This document shows, one piece after another, positions 16,391 to 25,272 of a DNA stretch of 64,000 bases; the stretch's first letter is position 1, and each line of letters starts with the position of its first letter. Under the pieces are notes generated by a model, which was not told the DNA's origin, did no database searches, and worked only from the letters and a program-made list of their open reading frames with translations. Made by a program: the position numbers and the translations under genes. The stretch is from Desulfobaculum xiamenense (GTDB lineage Bacteria; Desulfobacterota; Desulfovibrionia; Desulfovibrionales; Desulfovibrionaceae), in contig NZ_JAATJA010000004.1 in assembly GCF_011927665.1 (NCBI RefSeq), positions 124,001 through 188,000 on the forward strand, given 5' to 3'.

Positions 16391-18694
16391 GTGAGATTCA
16401 GGAGTATGGCAACGGGCTTCATGCTGACCGTCGTGCTGGTCATCATCACGTCGGTCGCCGCGATCGTCTTCTATGCCAACCGGGCCGTGTATCAGCTTGA
16501 GGTGGACACCAACACTGAGTTCATGGCGACGTTGACGGGTTCCATCGTCACCCAGCTGGACGATTTCATCGACAAGGGCAGCGATGTCGTCACCGGACTG
16601 GCCATGCAGAGCGCAGTTCAGAACGCGTTGGTGCGTAACTCCTCGTTCGGCATCGACCAGCAGTTGCAGAATATGATACGCAACAACAAGGCATTCGAGG
16701 CCGTGTTCATGTTTAATATGAACGGAAAAGTCGTCTCGGGCCTCAACGCCAACGGTTCGGACCTGCGTGGCATGGACGTGAGCGGATTCTCTTTTGTGCA
16801 GGGCATCGCTAACGGCGACGCCGCGTTCATCGATAGGAATCTCGTTCGTTCGCCGGTTTCAAAGCATTTGACCTTCTGTATCGCCGCCCCCGTGTCGCGC
16901 GGTGGCGAGTTGGTTGGCGGCGTGGTGGCAAGCGTGGACTGGGAGAAGTTCACGCAGAAGGTCGTCACCCCTGTGACCATCGGCACCAGCGGCTACGCCT
17001 ACATGTATGACCAAAACATGCGCGTGATTGCGCATCCTGATTCAAAAATTATTCTTCTTGATGCTCCGCTTGAGGATTTTGAGACCACAATCCGTGAGCG
17101 GCAGACCGGCACGCTGTTTTATGAATATGAAGGCGAAGGCAAGGTGGCGGTATTCAGTCATCACCCCGGCACCGGGTGGATTGTTGTTCTTACCGCCACG
17201 GAGCGCGATCTGGCGGCCGGGGCCACGCAGGTGCGTAACGTGCTCCTCGGCATCGGCGCCGTGGCCGTTTTCGTGCTCGCGGTTCTGGTTATGCTGTTGT
17301 TCCGACGCAGGGTCATCACGCCGCTCGGGCGTGTGGGCGCGTTTGCGGAGGCCGTGGCCTCGGGCGATCTGAAGGCTGAACTCAGCGGTGAATTCCGTTA
17401 CGAGATAGCCGATCTGGCCCGCCATATCGCGACCATGACCGGCGAATTGAAGTCCAAGCTGGCCTTCGCGCAGGGGGTGCTTGGCGGCATTGCCATGCCG
17501 TGTGCCGTGGCCGACGCCGAAGAGCGGCTGACCTTCCTCAATGCCGCCATGGTCGAGGCCGTGGGCCGCGAGGGCTCCTCGGACGACTACCTTGGGCGGA
17601 CCACAGCGGACTTCGCCTTTGGCGACGCGTCGCGCACCACGGTGCTGGCAAAGGCCATCCGCGAGAAGCGGCAGGTGACGCAGGAGATTGATTTCGTGAC
17701 CCACAAGGGCGAGAAGCGCGTGTTTTCCGTGGTAGCCACGCCGCTTTACGATCTGGACGGAAAGGTGTTCGGCGCGCTGACCATGTGGTTCGACCTGACC
17801 GAGGTCCGCATGCAGCAGACGGCCATCGAGCAGAAGAACGCCCTCATCGAGGACGTGGCCCACAAGGCCAGCACGGTGTCCGATCAGGTTGCGTCCGCAT
17901 CCGAGGAGCTTTCGGCGCAGGTGGAGCAGTCGAGCCGCGGTGCCGATCAGCAGCGCGGCATGGCCGCCGAGGCCGCGACCGCCATCGAGCAGATGAACGC
18001 CTCGGTGCTGGAGGTGGCCCGAAATGCCTCCGCCGCCGCTGAAATTGCGGAGCGCACCCGTAGCACGGCCCGCAAGGGTGTGGATGTCGTCGGCGAGGTC
18101 ATCCACGGCTTCGACCGTGTCCATTCCGGTTTCCTTCAGGTGGACGAGTCCATGAAGGGGCTTGGCACGCAGGCCGAGGGCATCTCGACCATCGTGCAGG
18201 TCATCGAGGATATCGCCGACCAGACCAACCTGCTGGCGCTCAACGCGGCCATCGAGGCCGCCCGCGCAGGCGAGGCTGGACGCGGATTCGCCGTGGTCGC
18301 CGACGAGGTGCGCAAGCTGGCGGAGAAGACCATGACCGCCACCAAGGAGGTCGGGCGGGCCGTGCATGCCATTCAGGACAGCACCGGCCGCACCATGCAG
18401 GACATGTCCGAGTCCGGCGCGATCATGAAGACGCTGTCCGGTCAGACTGAAGAGGCCGTTTCCTCACTTCGTGATATTCTTGCCATGGTAGAGGAGACCT
18501 CCGCGCAGGTGCAGTCCATCGCCAGCGCAGCCGAGGAACAGTCCGCGGCTAGCGAGCAGATCAGCCAGTCCGCTGGCGACATCAATCGCATTGCCGACGA
18601 GACGGCCGACGCCATGACCCAGTCCGCATCGGCGGTGACGTCCCTTGCGCGTCTGGCTGGCGACTTGCAGGAACTCATAGGCACCATGCGCTAG
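16391..18694 (+). CDS. Methyl-accepting chemotaxis protein with Cache, HAMP and PAS domains
   Basis: A 767-residue chemoreceptor. TM1 is at residues about 8-28; a periplasmic dCache-type ligand domain spans about 35-275 ([20 protein letters not shown]); TM2 is at about 285-305; HAMP follows, then a cytoplasmic PAS domain (about 355-475). The long signalling coiled coil carries the hairpin tip [20 protein letters not shown] and ends QELIGTMR without a CheR-binding pentapeptide. It starts with GTG at 16391 behind a strong GGAGGAAACC site. It relays an unknown small-molecule signal, through CheA/CheW encoded elsewhere, and is transcribed alone. An orphan CheD gene lies at 37047. Confidence 0.95.
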   Translation: MRFRSMATGFMLTVVLVIITSVAAIVFYANRAVYQLEVDTNTEFMATLTGSIVTQLDDFIDKGSDVVTGLAMQSAVQNALVRNSSFGIDQQLQNMIRNNKAFEAVFMFNMNGKVVSGLNANGSDLRGMDVSGFSFVQGIANGDAAFIDRNLVRSPVSKHLTFCIAAPVSRGGELVGGVVASVDWEKFTQKVVTPVTIGTSGYAYMYDQNMRVIAHPDSKIILLDAPLEDFETTIRERQTGTLFYEYEGEGKVAVFSHHPGTGWIVVLTATERDLAAGATQVRNVLLGIGAVAVFVLAVLVMLLFRRRVITPLGRVGAFAEAVASGDLKAELSGEFRYEIADLARHIATMTGELKSKLAFAQGVLGGIAMPCAVADAEERLTFLNAAMVEAVGREGSSDDYLGRTTADFAFGDASRTTVLAKAIREKRQVTQEIDFVTHKGEKRVFSVVATPLYDLDGKVFGALTMWFDLTEVRMQQTAIEQKNALIEDVAHKASTVSDQVASASEELSAQVEQSSRGADQQRGMAAEAATAIEQMNASVLEVARNASAAAEIAERTRSTARKGVDVVGEVIHGFDRVHSGFLQVDESMKGLGTQAEGISTIVQVIEDIADQTNLLALNAAIEAARAGEAGRGFAVVADEVRKLAEKTMTATKEVGRAVHAIQDSTGRTMQDMSESGAIMKTLSGQTEEAVSSLRDILAMVEETSAQVQSIASAAEEQSAASEQISQSAGDINRIADETADAMTQSASAVTSLARLAGDLQELIGTMR

Positions 18695-18720
18695 CGCATC
18701 GGTGGATTTCGTGAATCGGC

Positions 18721-18748
18721 GGGGCGGGAATCTGTGCGTTCCCGCCCC
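18721..18748 (+). terminator. Hairpin after the chemoreceptor gene
   Basis: Perfect 10-bp stem GGGGCGGGAA/TTCCCGCCCC with an eight-base loop but no T-run. Confidence 0.4.
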
Positions 18749-18867
18749 TGCCCGTGCGCATTGCTGCGCTCGGGTGGCTGCCGGCGCTGTTGACGTACGC
18801 CCCTGCGAGCGGTAGCCAAGGAAGATAGATACGTGAAATGAGTGGACCCTGTAGCAGAGGGAGGGAA

Positions 18868-19461
18868 ATGACCAGACAGAAGATTCTGGAAGCTGCGGCG
18901 CGGCTGTTCTCCGAAAGGGGATTCGCCAATACGCCGACGAGCCTGCTCGCCCGCGAGGCGGGCATCTCCGAGGGAAGCATCTACAGGCATTTCTCGTCCA
19001 AGGACGAGATATTCCTGCAACTGGTCCGCGAGGTTCGTATGCGTTTCGAGACGTCCCTTCGCGAGGCGCTCGAAGATGTGCAATGCCGGGGTGGGTTGGA
19101 GCAGGTGAGTTGCGTGCTTGAGGTCTACGCCGGTTTCGTGCGCGAGAACGAGCGGAGCTTTTCGCTCATCTTTCGCGATGCACCCAACCGTGCGGGGCGT
19201 GGGGACGACGAGGTGCAGATGCAGCTTCAGGCCATACACGACTTCATTCTGGACACCATCACCAAGGGGCTCACGGCCGCCTCGGCCGAAGGCGCGGTGC
19301 GCGGGGACATCGACATCCGCACCACCGCTGCGATGGTCTGTTCCCTTGTCCTCGGGATGACGCGCATGCGCTATTTCGGCTTTCTGTCGGACGCTGACGT
19401 GGGGCCGCAGGCGGTGCGGCGCAATCTCGAGATTCTTCTTCGTTCGCCCGGGCGCGGGTAG
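18868..19461 (+). CDS. TetR-family transcriptional regulator
   Basis: A 197-residue TetR regulator. The N-terminal DNA-binding domain (1-50) reads TRQKILEAAARLFSERGFAN, then TSLLAREAGISEGSIYRHFS; the C-terminal helical domain would bind the ligand. GGGAGGG lies directly before the ATG at 18868, and an upstream ATG at 18838 is less likely. TetR proteins usually repress a neighbouring efflux or metabolic gene, but the neighbours here are a chemoreceptor and a parvulin, so its target is not evident. A bidirectional terminator follows at 19482-19519. Confidence 0.92.
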   Translation: MTRQKILEAAARLFSERGFANTPTSLLAREAGISEGSIYRHFSSKDEIFLQLVREVRMRFETSLREALEDVQCRGGLEQVSCVLEVYAGFVRENERSFSLIFRDAPNRAGRGDDEVQMQLQAIHDFILDTITKGLTAASAEGAVRGDIDIRTTAAMVCSLVLGMTRMRYFGFLSDADVGPQAVRRNLEILLRSPGRG

Positions 19462-19481
19462 CCTCGCGCCTTGTCGGACGC

Positions 19482-19519
19482 AAAAGCCGGAGCGGCATGA
19501 CCGTTCCGGCTTTTCTTTT
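19482..19519. terminator. Bidirectional intrinsic terminator
   Basis: Stem AAAAGCCGGA/TCCGGCTTTT with T-rich flank on the plus strand and matching A-run on the other side. It serves the convergent TetR and parvulin genes. Confidence 0.85.
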
Positions 19520-19550
19520 GTGCGTCTGGCGGGGACGGCCCCGCGACGGG

Positions 19551-19829
19551 CTAGTTGCGCTCGCGGATGAGGATCAGGTGATAGCCGAACTGGGTGCGCA
19601 CGGGGCCGTGCACTTCGCCCACGGCGTCCTCGAAGCAGACCTTGTCGAACTCGGGGACCATCATGCCGGGGCGGAAGGAGCCGAGATCGCCACCGCGACG
19701 GCCGGAGGGGCACTTGGAATGCTTGCGGGCGAGATCGGCGAATTCGGCGCCCTCGGCGATCTGCTTCAGAAGGTCGTTACATGCGGCTTCGGTGTCGACG
19801 AGGATGTGGCTTGCGGTGCAGGTGGCCAT
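19551..19829 (-). CDS. Parvulin-type peptidyl-prolyl cis-trans isomerase
   Basis: A 92-residue single-domain parvulin, about the size of E. coli PpiC. It has the opening [12 protein letters not shown], the mid-domain [20 protein letters not shown], the [17 protein letters not shown] loop and the closing [13 protein letters not shown]. No signal peptide is present, so it acts in the cytoplasm, catalysing prolyl isomerisation during folding. AAGGAG lies seven bases before the ATG. It is monocistronic, ending at the bidirectional terminator. Confidence 0.93.
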   Translation of the reverse strand: MATCTASHILVDTEAACNDLLKQIAEGAEFADLARKHSKCPSGRRGGDLGSFRPGMMVPEFDKVCFEDAVGEVHGPVRTQFGYHLILIRERN

Positions 19830-19940
19830 GGTTGAACTCCTTTGTACCGTAAAGGTGCAGTGCGCGGTAACCGCGCGTTTTTTTATTTCTGGCGAACACT
19901 GCCACGACACATCGCAGGTTGCAACCCCGGTTGCACTTCC

Positions 19941-19968
19941 TTGACACATCGATAGGGGGCCTTATATC
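19941..19968 (+). promoter_or_regulatory. Sigma-70 promoter of the Tim44-like gene
   Basis: TTGACA (19941-19946), 16-bp spacer, TATATC (19963-19968), about 37 bases before the start codon. Confidence 0.65.
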
Positions 19969-20004
19969 TCCGGGGTTGCACCATTCAACAAACGGAAGTG
20001 CGTT

Positions 20005-20913
20005 ATGAACAATCTCTTGAAATTCGTTCTTGTACCGCTCGTGATGATTGCCATCGTGGCTGCGAGTGCGGATTTCGCCGATGCGAAACGCCTTGGCGGC
20101 GGTCGCTCCTTCGGCGGAAGCAAGTCCTATCAGAACAGCTACACGAAGCCCGTATCGCCCACCCGGCAGTCCGCGACATCCGGCACCGGAATGGTGAACA
20201 ATCAGCGCTCTCGCTTCGGAGGCTTCGGCGGATTCCTTGGCGGCATGCTCGCCGGATCGCTGCTTGGCTCGCTCTTCTTCGGCCATCCCTTTGCCGGTGG
20301 CGGATTTATGGATCTGATCATCCTCGGTGGCCTTGCGTTCCTGCTGTTCAAACTGTTCCGCAGGCGCAGTGCCTCTTCGCCCCAGTACGCCACGCAGGGG
20401 GCGGGCATGTCCTATGGCGGGGCCGGTCCCGATCCGGGGACGACGAGCTACCGCACAGGCGGACAGGATCAGGCCGCCAGCGGGTGGAGCACCCTCGGCG
20501 GCGGTGCCAGCGCGGCGCAGGAGCCGTCCGTGCCCGTGCCTCCGGGATTCGACGAGAAGGAATTTCTCGAAGGCGCGAAGGTCGCCTTCAGCCGTTTGCA
20601 GGGCTCGTGGGATGCGCGTGATCTCGAAGATATCGCCCAGTTCGTGTCCCCCGCCGTGCTCGCCGAAATCCGCGAGCAGGCGGCGCAGGACCCCACGCCG
20701 TCCAGAACGGAAATCCTCATGCTCAATGCCCGCCTTCTCGAAGTGCGGCAGGAGGGGCAGCGCACCGTGGCCACGGTCTTTTTCGACGTGTTCCTGCGCG
20801 AGAGTCCCGCCGCCGGGTCCGAACAGGTCCGCGAGGTGTGGCATTTCCTGCGCGAGGAAGGCGTCGCCGGGGATATGTGGCGTCTCGACGGCATTCAGCA
20901 GCTCGAAGGCTAG
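20005..20913 (+). CDS. Tim44-like domain membrane protein
   Basis: A 302-residue protein. An N-terminal signal-like helix (LLKFVLVPLVMIAIVAAS) is followed by a Gly/Ser-rich linker, a glycine-rich hydrophobic region (GGFLGGMLAGSLLGSLFFG), a second helix (GGFMDLIILGGLAFLLFKLF) and a low-complexity stretch. The C-terminal Tim44-like domain (about 185-300) includes FLEGAKVAFSRLQGSWDARD and the closing WRLDGIQQLE. Bacterial Tim44-like proteins are membrane-associated with no settled function. A TTGACA promoter precedes it and a strong terminator follows, so it is monocistronic. Confidence 0.88.
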   Translation: MNNLLKFVLVPLVMIAIVAASADFADAKRLGGGRSFGGSKSYQNSYTKPVSPTRQSATSGTGMVNNQRSRFGGFGGFLGGMLAGSLLGSLFFGHPFAGGGFMDLIILGGLAFLLFKLFRRRSASSPQYATQGAGMSYGGAGPDPGTTSYRTGGQDQAASGWSTLGGGASAAQEPSVPVPPGFDEKEFLEGAKVAFSRLQGSWDARDLEDIAQFVSPAVLAEIREQAAQDPTPSRTEILMLNARLLEVRQEGQRTVATVFFDVFLRESPAAGSEQVREVWHFLREEGVAGDMWRLDGIQQLEG

Positions 20914-20938
20914 CTTCTTTCGTCTCCATGGCTTTTGG

Positions 20939-20972
20939 GGCGGGAACCGCGTGTGCGGTTCCCGCCTTTTTT
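20939..20972 (+). terminator. Intrinsic terminator of the Tim44-like gene
   Basis: Perfect 12-bp stem GGCGGGAACCGC/GCGGTTCCCGCC with a GTGT loop, then six T. Confidence 0.92.
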
Positions 20973-21206
20973 GTCGTGTGCGGACGTTTGGGGGGCGTTT
21001 CGTTGCGGGATGCAGGGCTGCATGCAGTGACGGGATGCATGGGCGATGCTGAGGCGTTCGCGTGTCGTCGCGAGAGCGCGTCCCGTGTCGGTGTCGCAAC
21101 GTTCCGGGATCATTGTCCGCCCTTGCTGGCGGGGCCGATTGCGGCGAAAGGGGGCTTGCAATGCGGCTGGGAAAAGACTAGGGAAAGGGCCGAATTTGTG
21201 CAGCGC

Positions 21207-21235
21207 AACCACAAGGCCGATCCTTGTGGTTTTTT
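21207..21235 (+). terminator. Terminator with no upstream gene (leader attenuator or small RNA end)
   Basis: Perfect 10-bp stem AACCACAAGG/CCTTGTGGTT with loop CCGAT, continuing into a T-run. It lies 39 bases before the ATG of the zinc-ribbon gene and 234 bases past the previous terminator, with no protein gene between. Confidence 0.7.
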
Positions 21236-21273
21236 GTTTGCACTGGACTCTCGAGACAAGGATTGACAGACGT

Positions 21274-21822
21274 ATGGCCACGAAGAAGCTCATTGTCGGG
21301 GGATACACCGAGTCGCGCTGTTCCCGGTGCAAGGACATCACGAACCACGTCATCGCCGCCATGGTCAATGGCGAGGTGATCAAGGTGCAATGCTGCGCAT
21401 GCGGAAGCATGCACAAGCATCGCCCGCCCGTCGTGCCCAGAACGGAAACAGGCGCAACCGTGGTCAAGCGTTCGGGCGGCAAGGTTAGCCCCGTGCGCAA
21501 GCCCGGCGCGATCGAGCCTTCGGCGGCAGCGCCCCGTGGAGCATCAGCCACGCGGAGCACCACGCGCCGCAGTTCCGCCTCCCGCACGCCCGCCGTCGAT
21601 TCCGAGGCCGTGCGCAAGCTGTGGGAACGCGCCCTCGTTGCGCGTAGCCACCGCGAACCCAAGCCCTACAGCATGGAAACCGCCTACAACGTGGACGACG
21701 TGGTCGAGCACACCAAGTTCGGCACCGGCTACGTCTGCGAACTGGTGGAGACCGACAAGGTCAAGATCATGTTCCAGTGTGGCGAGAAGCTGTTGCGCTG
21801 CGCCATGCGTCAGGTCGCCTGA
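21274..21822 (+). CDS. Zinc-ribbon protein with UvrD/PcrA-tail-like C-terminal domain
   Basis: A 182-residue protein that I cannot name. The N-terminal 50 residues hold two cysteine pairs (CSRC and CCAC in the context SRCSRCKDITNHV and VQCCACGSMHKH), a zinc-ribbon layout. A basic Ser/Thr/Arg-rich linker (about 55-115) follows. The C-terminal 60 residues (DVVEHTKFGTGYVCELVE, then KIMFQCGEKLLRCAM) resemble the small beta-barrel (Tudor-like) tail of UvrD/PcrA helicases that contacts RNA polymerase, and similar folds in CarD-like proteins. A transcription- or nucleic-acid-associated role is inferred. The ATG at 21274 sits 14 bases after AAGGA. It has a terminator on either side, so it may be expressed by read-through or from its own promoter. 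Confidence 0.75.
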   Translation: MATKKLIVGGYTESRCSRCKDITNHVIAAMVNGEVIKVQCCACGSMHKHRPPVVPRTETGATVVKRSGGKVSPVRKPGAIEPSAAAPRGASATRSTTRRSSASRTPAVDSEAVRKLWERALVARSHREPKPYSMETAYNVDDVVEHTKFGTGYVCELVETDKVKIMFQCGEKLLRCAMRQVA

Positions 21823-21840
21823 TTTTACGCGTGAATGGAC

Positions 21841-21870
21841 GGGGCAGGATGATTCCTGCCCCATTTTTTT
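21841..21870 (+). terminator. Intrinsic terminator of the zinc-ribbon gene
   Basis: Stem GGGGCAGGA/TCCTGCCCC with a TGAT loop, then ATTTTTTT. Confidence 0.92.
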
Positions 21871-22099
21871 GCCCTGCGCCGATTTTTCGTCCTGCCGATA
21901 CTGCCCTTCCGTGTTGATTCTGTCTTTCTCTTCTGATAGTTGCGTGCGCTACTGGTGCGTTGTCTGCCGACTGCGCGCGCATTGTCGCGAGTGAAGGCGA
22001 ATCATCGCCACGGGCGCGTTGTTCCCGTTGCGATGGCGTGCTAGTGTTGTGTGGGGCCTTGTGGCGCGGTGCGTGGTCGATCATGAATGCGGGGAGTCG

Positions 22100-25000
22100 A
22101 TGAAAACGATTCGGGCCAAGATTTCAGCGGTGGTCGCCGTCGTCAGCCTGTTCATGCTGCTGTCGTCTCTTGGTGTCGCCTATGTCATATACGCCGATGG
22201 GTTCGCCGATCTCGAACGGCGGGATGTGTTGCGCAACCTCACCCGGGCCAGAAACGCCCTTGATGCGGAAATAGGCGGATTGACCGCGCTGTGCCGCGAC
22301 TGGGCGTGGTGGGACGACACCTACGACTTCATGAGCGAGCACGACGAGGAATACGTGTCGTCGAACCTCGCCATGAGCACCTTCGACGAGCAGCGGCTCG
22401 AATTCATTCTCTATATCGATCGTGACGGGGCGCTGTACGAGGGGCGCGTTGCCGATGTCGAGACCGGGAAGTTCCGCCCCCTTCCGCAACACCTGAACGA
22501 TGCCATTCGCTCCGGCAGACTGCTCGTGACCTCGCCCCAGTCTGGCGAGGGCGTCTCCGGTCTTCTGATTCTCGACGGCCATCTTTACATCGTCAGTTCG
22601 CAGTCCATTCTCACTAGTGATCTGAAGGGCCCCGGAGCCGGAGTCCTCGTCATGGGGCGCAGGTTCGGCCCGGAACTCGTGCGCGATCTGGCGGCCCGCA
22701 CGCGCTTGCATCTTGATCTGCGCATGCTGAACGACCCCACCCTGCCCGAGGACATGCGCAAACAGGCGGCCCGTCCCGGCCATGTCGAGCCGGTGGAAGA
22801 CGGCATGATCAGGGGCGTGGTTACCGTCGCCGATCTGTATGGAACGCGGTCCCTCCTGCTGGCCGTGACGATGCCCCGCGAGGTGTACGGACTGGGCATG
22901 TCCGTGCTGCGCTATCATCTGGCTGGCATTGCGGTGTCGGTGCTCATCATGGCGGTACTTTCCCTGCTGCTGCTTGATCGGCTGGTGGTGTCCCGCCTTG
23001 CCTATCTGAGCGGGCAGGTTGCGGGGATCGCCGCCAGTTCGACCTATGTGGACAGTGTGGACATGGCCGGAGAGGACGAGATCGGCAGCCTGGCCATGGA
23101 CATCAATCGCATGCTGGCTCAACTGCGGGAGAATGAGCAGTTCTTCGGACAGATACTGCATCATCTGCGGGTCGGCGTGGTCATCGTGGACGAATCGACG
23201 CTCGTGGTGATGGAGATCAACCCCCATGCGTTGTCCCTTCTGGGCTTGTCCCGGACGGACGTGGTGGGCCACCGCTGCCGCGACGTGTTCTGTCCGACCA
23301 TGGGCGCGGCATGCCCATTGGTCGCCGAGCACGGCGTGCGCGAGGCCGAGGAGGTCGAGCCGCTGGTGCGCAAGGTGCGCCGAAGCGACGACGTCCTCGT
23401 GAGCGTGGTCAAGACCGCGGCCTCCGTGACGTGGAAGGGACGTCGCTGCATCCTTGAGACGCTGGTGGATGTCACGGAACTTGAGGCCGCGCAGACAGCG
23501 CTTCGCGAGGCCGAGGAGCTGTACCGGACCGTGTTCATGAATACCGGGTCCGCCTCGATCCTCATCGACGACGATACGACCATCCGTCTCGTCAATCCGG
23601 AGTTCGAGAAGCTGGTGGGGCGTGGCGCGGCGGAGGTCGAGGGCAAGGTGTCGTGGATGGACATCTTCCACGAGGAGGATGTTCCCCGCATGCTCGAATT
23701 CCATCGCAGGCGCCGTGTCGATCCGATGTCCGTTCCGCGCGTCTACGAGTCGCGGCTCTATGACAGACAAGGCAATGTCCACGACGTGAGCATGACCGTG
23801 GCTCTGGTGCCGGGAGAGCGGGTCAGCGTGGCCGCCATCACGGACATTACAGAGCACAAGAAGGCCGAGGCCCGTCTGGTGCGGCAGGCATTCTACGACG
23901 AACTCACGGACCTGCCCAACCGCCAGCTACTCATGGAGCGTTTGCAGCGGGCCATCGATACAGCACACCGCGAGGGCGGGCTGGTGGGCCTTCTGTTGCT
24001 CGACCTCGACGATTTCAAGCTGGTCAACGACAACCTCGGGCATTCGAGCGGCGACCGCGTGCTGCGCATGGTGGCCGATCGCCTGTGCGAGGTGTTGCGC
24101 CGCAAGGACACCGTGGCCCGCATCGGCGGCGACGAATTTTTGGTGCTGGTCGACGACGCTCACGATACGGATACCTTCGCCCACCTCGCCACGGCCATCA
24201 ACGACCGCTTTTCGAAACCCTTCCGCGTGCAGGACTCGGACATCTATCTCGGGTTCAGCATCGGCATATCCGTGTACCCCGACGATGGCAGCTCCGATCC
24301 CGAGGGCATGGTCCGCAACGCGGACATGGCCATGTATCAGGCCAAGCGCACCGGACGGAACTCGTTTAGCATGTTCACGGCGGATCTGAACGAACGCGCC
24401 ATGAAGCGTCTGTCCCTTGAGGGCGAGCTACGTACGGCACTCGATCATCGCAATTTCGTGGTCCACTACCAGCCGCAGGTCGATCTGGTCACGGGCGAGG
24501 TTGCCGGGGCCGAGGCCCTCGTGCGCTGGATGCGGCCCGACGGGACCATGGTGCCGCCCGGAGACTTCATCCCCGTGGCGGAGGAAACTGGGCTGGTGGT
24601 GCCTCTCGATCTATGGGTGATGGAGGAGGCCGTGCGCCGCGCTGTGGTGTGGCGCGAGGAGGGCGTGTCCGCATTCAAGGTTTCCGTGAATCTCTCCGCG
24701 CGACATTTCGCCACTGGCAATCTGGTGGAAAAGGTGGAAGACATCCTGACGCGTGCCGGGCTGCCGCCGTCGCAGCTTGGGGTTGAGGTGACGGAGACGC
24801 TGCTCATGCAGAATATGCAGGCGGCCGTGGACGTGCTGACACGTCTGTCGGGGCTCGGGGTGCGCGTGCTGCTCGATGACTTCGGAACCGGGTATTCCTC
24901 GCTGGCCTACCTGAGCCGCCTACCCATCGACACCCTCAAGATCGACCGCTCCTTCGTCCTCGACATTTCGGGCGGGGATAGCGAAGGCGACGTGGTGGCG

Positions 25001-25201
25001 CGCGGCATTCTCTCTCTTGCGGCGAATCTGGGACTCACCGTCGTGGCCGAGGGCGTGGAAACCATGAAGCAGGTGGATTTTCTCAAGGCGCACGGCTGCC
25101 CCTACGCGCAGGGGTACCTGTTCTCCAAGCCGTTGCCGCACATGGAGTTTCGCAAGCTGTTCCAGCGTGGAAGCATCTTCCCGTCCACGAAGGAGACGTA
25201 G
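22100..25201 (+). CDS. CHASE4-HAMP-PAS-PAS-GGDEF-EAL c-di-GMP signalling protein
   Basis: A 1033-residue membrane protein. TM1 is at residues about 10-32; a periplasmic CHASE4 domain with its WAWWDDTYDFM signature spans about 45-270; TM2 is at about 282-302; then HAMP, two PAS domains (about 345-600), GGDEF (about 605-770) and EAL (about 785-1030). The cyclase signature GGDEF is intact (676-680) with an RxxD inhibitory site (RRKD) five residues before it. The phosphodiesterase signature EALVRW (805-) and DDFGTGYSS are intact too, so both activities are possible; which dominates cannot be told. GGGGAG precedes the ATG at 22100. The gene is monocistronic, ending in a strong terminator. Confidence 0.95.
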   Translation: MKTIRAKISAVVAVVSLFMLLSSLGVAYVIYADGFADLERRDVLRNLTRARNALDAEIGGLTALCRDWAWWDDTYDFMSEHDEEYVSSNLAMSTFDEQRLEFILYIDRDGALYEGRVADVETGKFRPLPQHLNDAIRSGRLLVTSPQSGEGVSGLLILDGHLYIVSSQSILTSDLKGPGAGVLVMGRRFGPELVRDLAARTRLHLDLRMLNDPTLPEDMRKQAARPGHVEPVEDGMIRGVVTVADLYGTRSLLLAVTMPREVYGLGMSVLRYHLAGIAVSVLIMAVLSLLLLDRLVVSRLAYLSGQVAGIAASSTYVDSVDMAGEDEIGSLAMDINRMLAQLRENEQFFGQILHHLRVGVVIVDESTLVVMEINPHALSLLGLSRTDVVGHRCRDVFCPTMGAACPLVAEHGVREAEEVEPLVRKVRRSDDVLVSVVKTAASVTWKGRRCILETLVDVTELEAAQTALREAEELYRTVFMNTGSASILIDDDTTIRLVNPEFEKLVGRGAAEVEGKVSWMDIFHEEDVPRMLEFHRRRRVDPMSVPRVYESRLYDRQGNVHDVSMTVALVPGERVSVAAITDITEHKKAEARLVRQAFYDELTDLPNRQLLMERLQRAIDTAHREGGLVGLLLLDLDDFKLVNDNLGHSSGDRVLRMVADRLCEVLRRKDTVARIGGDEFLVLVDDAHDTDTFAHLATAINDRFSKPFRVQDSDIYLGFSIGISVYPDDGSSDPEGMVRNADMAMYQAKRTGRNSFSMFTADLNERAMKRLSLEGELRTALDHRNFVVHYQPQVDLVTGEVAGAEALVRWMRPDGTMVPPGDFIPVAEETGLVVPLDLWVMEEAVRRAVVWREEGVSAFKVSVNLSARHFATGNLVEKVEDILTRAGLPPSQLGVEVTETLLMQNMQAAVDVLTRLSGLGVRVLLDDFGTGYSSLAYLSRLPIDTLKIDRSFVLDISGGDSEGDVVARGILSLAANLGLTVVAEGVETMKQVDFLKAHGCPYAQGYLFSKPLPHMEFRKLFQRGSIFPSTKET

Positions 25202-25234
25202 GACGGTCAACGCGTTTGGCGTGGGACATTTCGG

Positions 25235-25265
25235 AACGCCGGGGGCCATGGCCCCCGGCGTTTTT
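25235..25265. terminator. Bidirectional intrinsic terminator
   Basis: Stem AACGCCGGGGGCC/GGCCCCCGGCGTT with a two-base loop, T-run on the plus strand and A-run potential on the other. It serves the convergent GGDEF-EAL and acs genes. Confidence 0.88.
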
Positions 25266-25272
25266 CGTGGGA

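Noticed and set aside
19863-19885. Terminator-like hairpin (GCGCGG/CCGCGC then seven T) on the plus strand
   Set aside because: No plus-strand gene precedes it after the TetR terminator; more likely part of the divergent promoter region, though an antisense end cannot be excluded.
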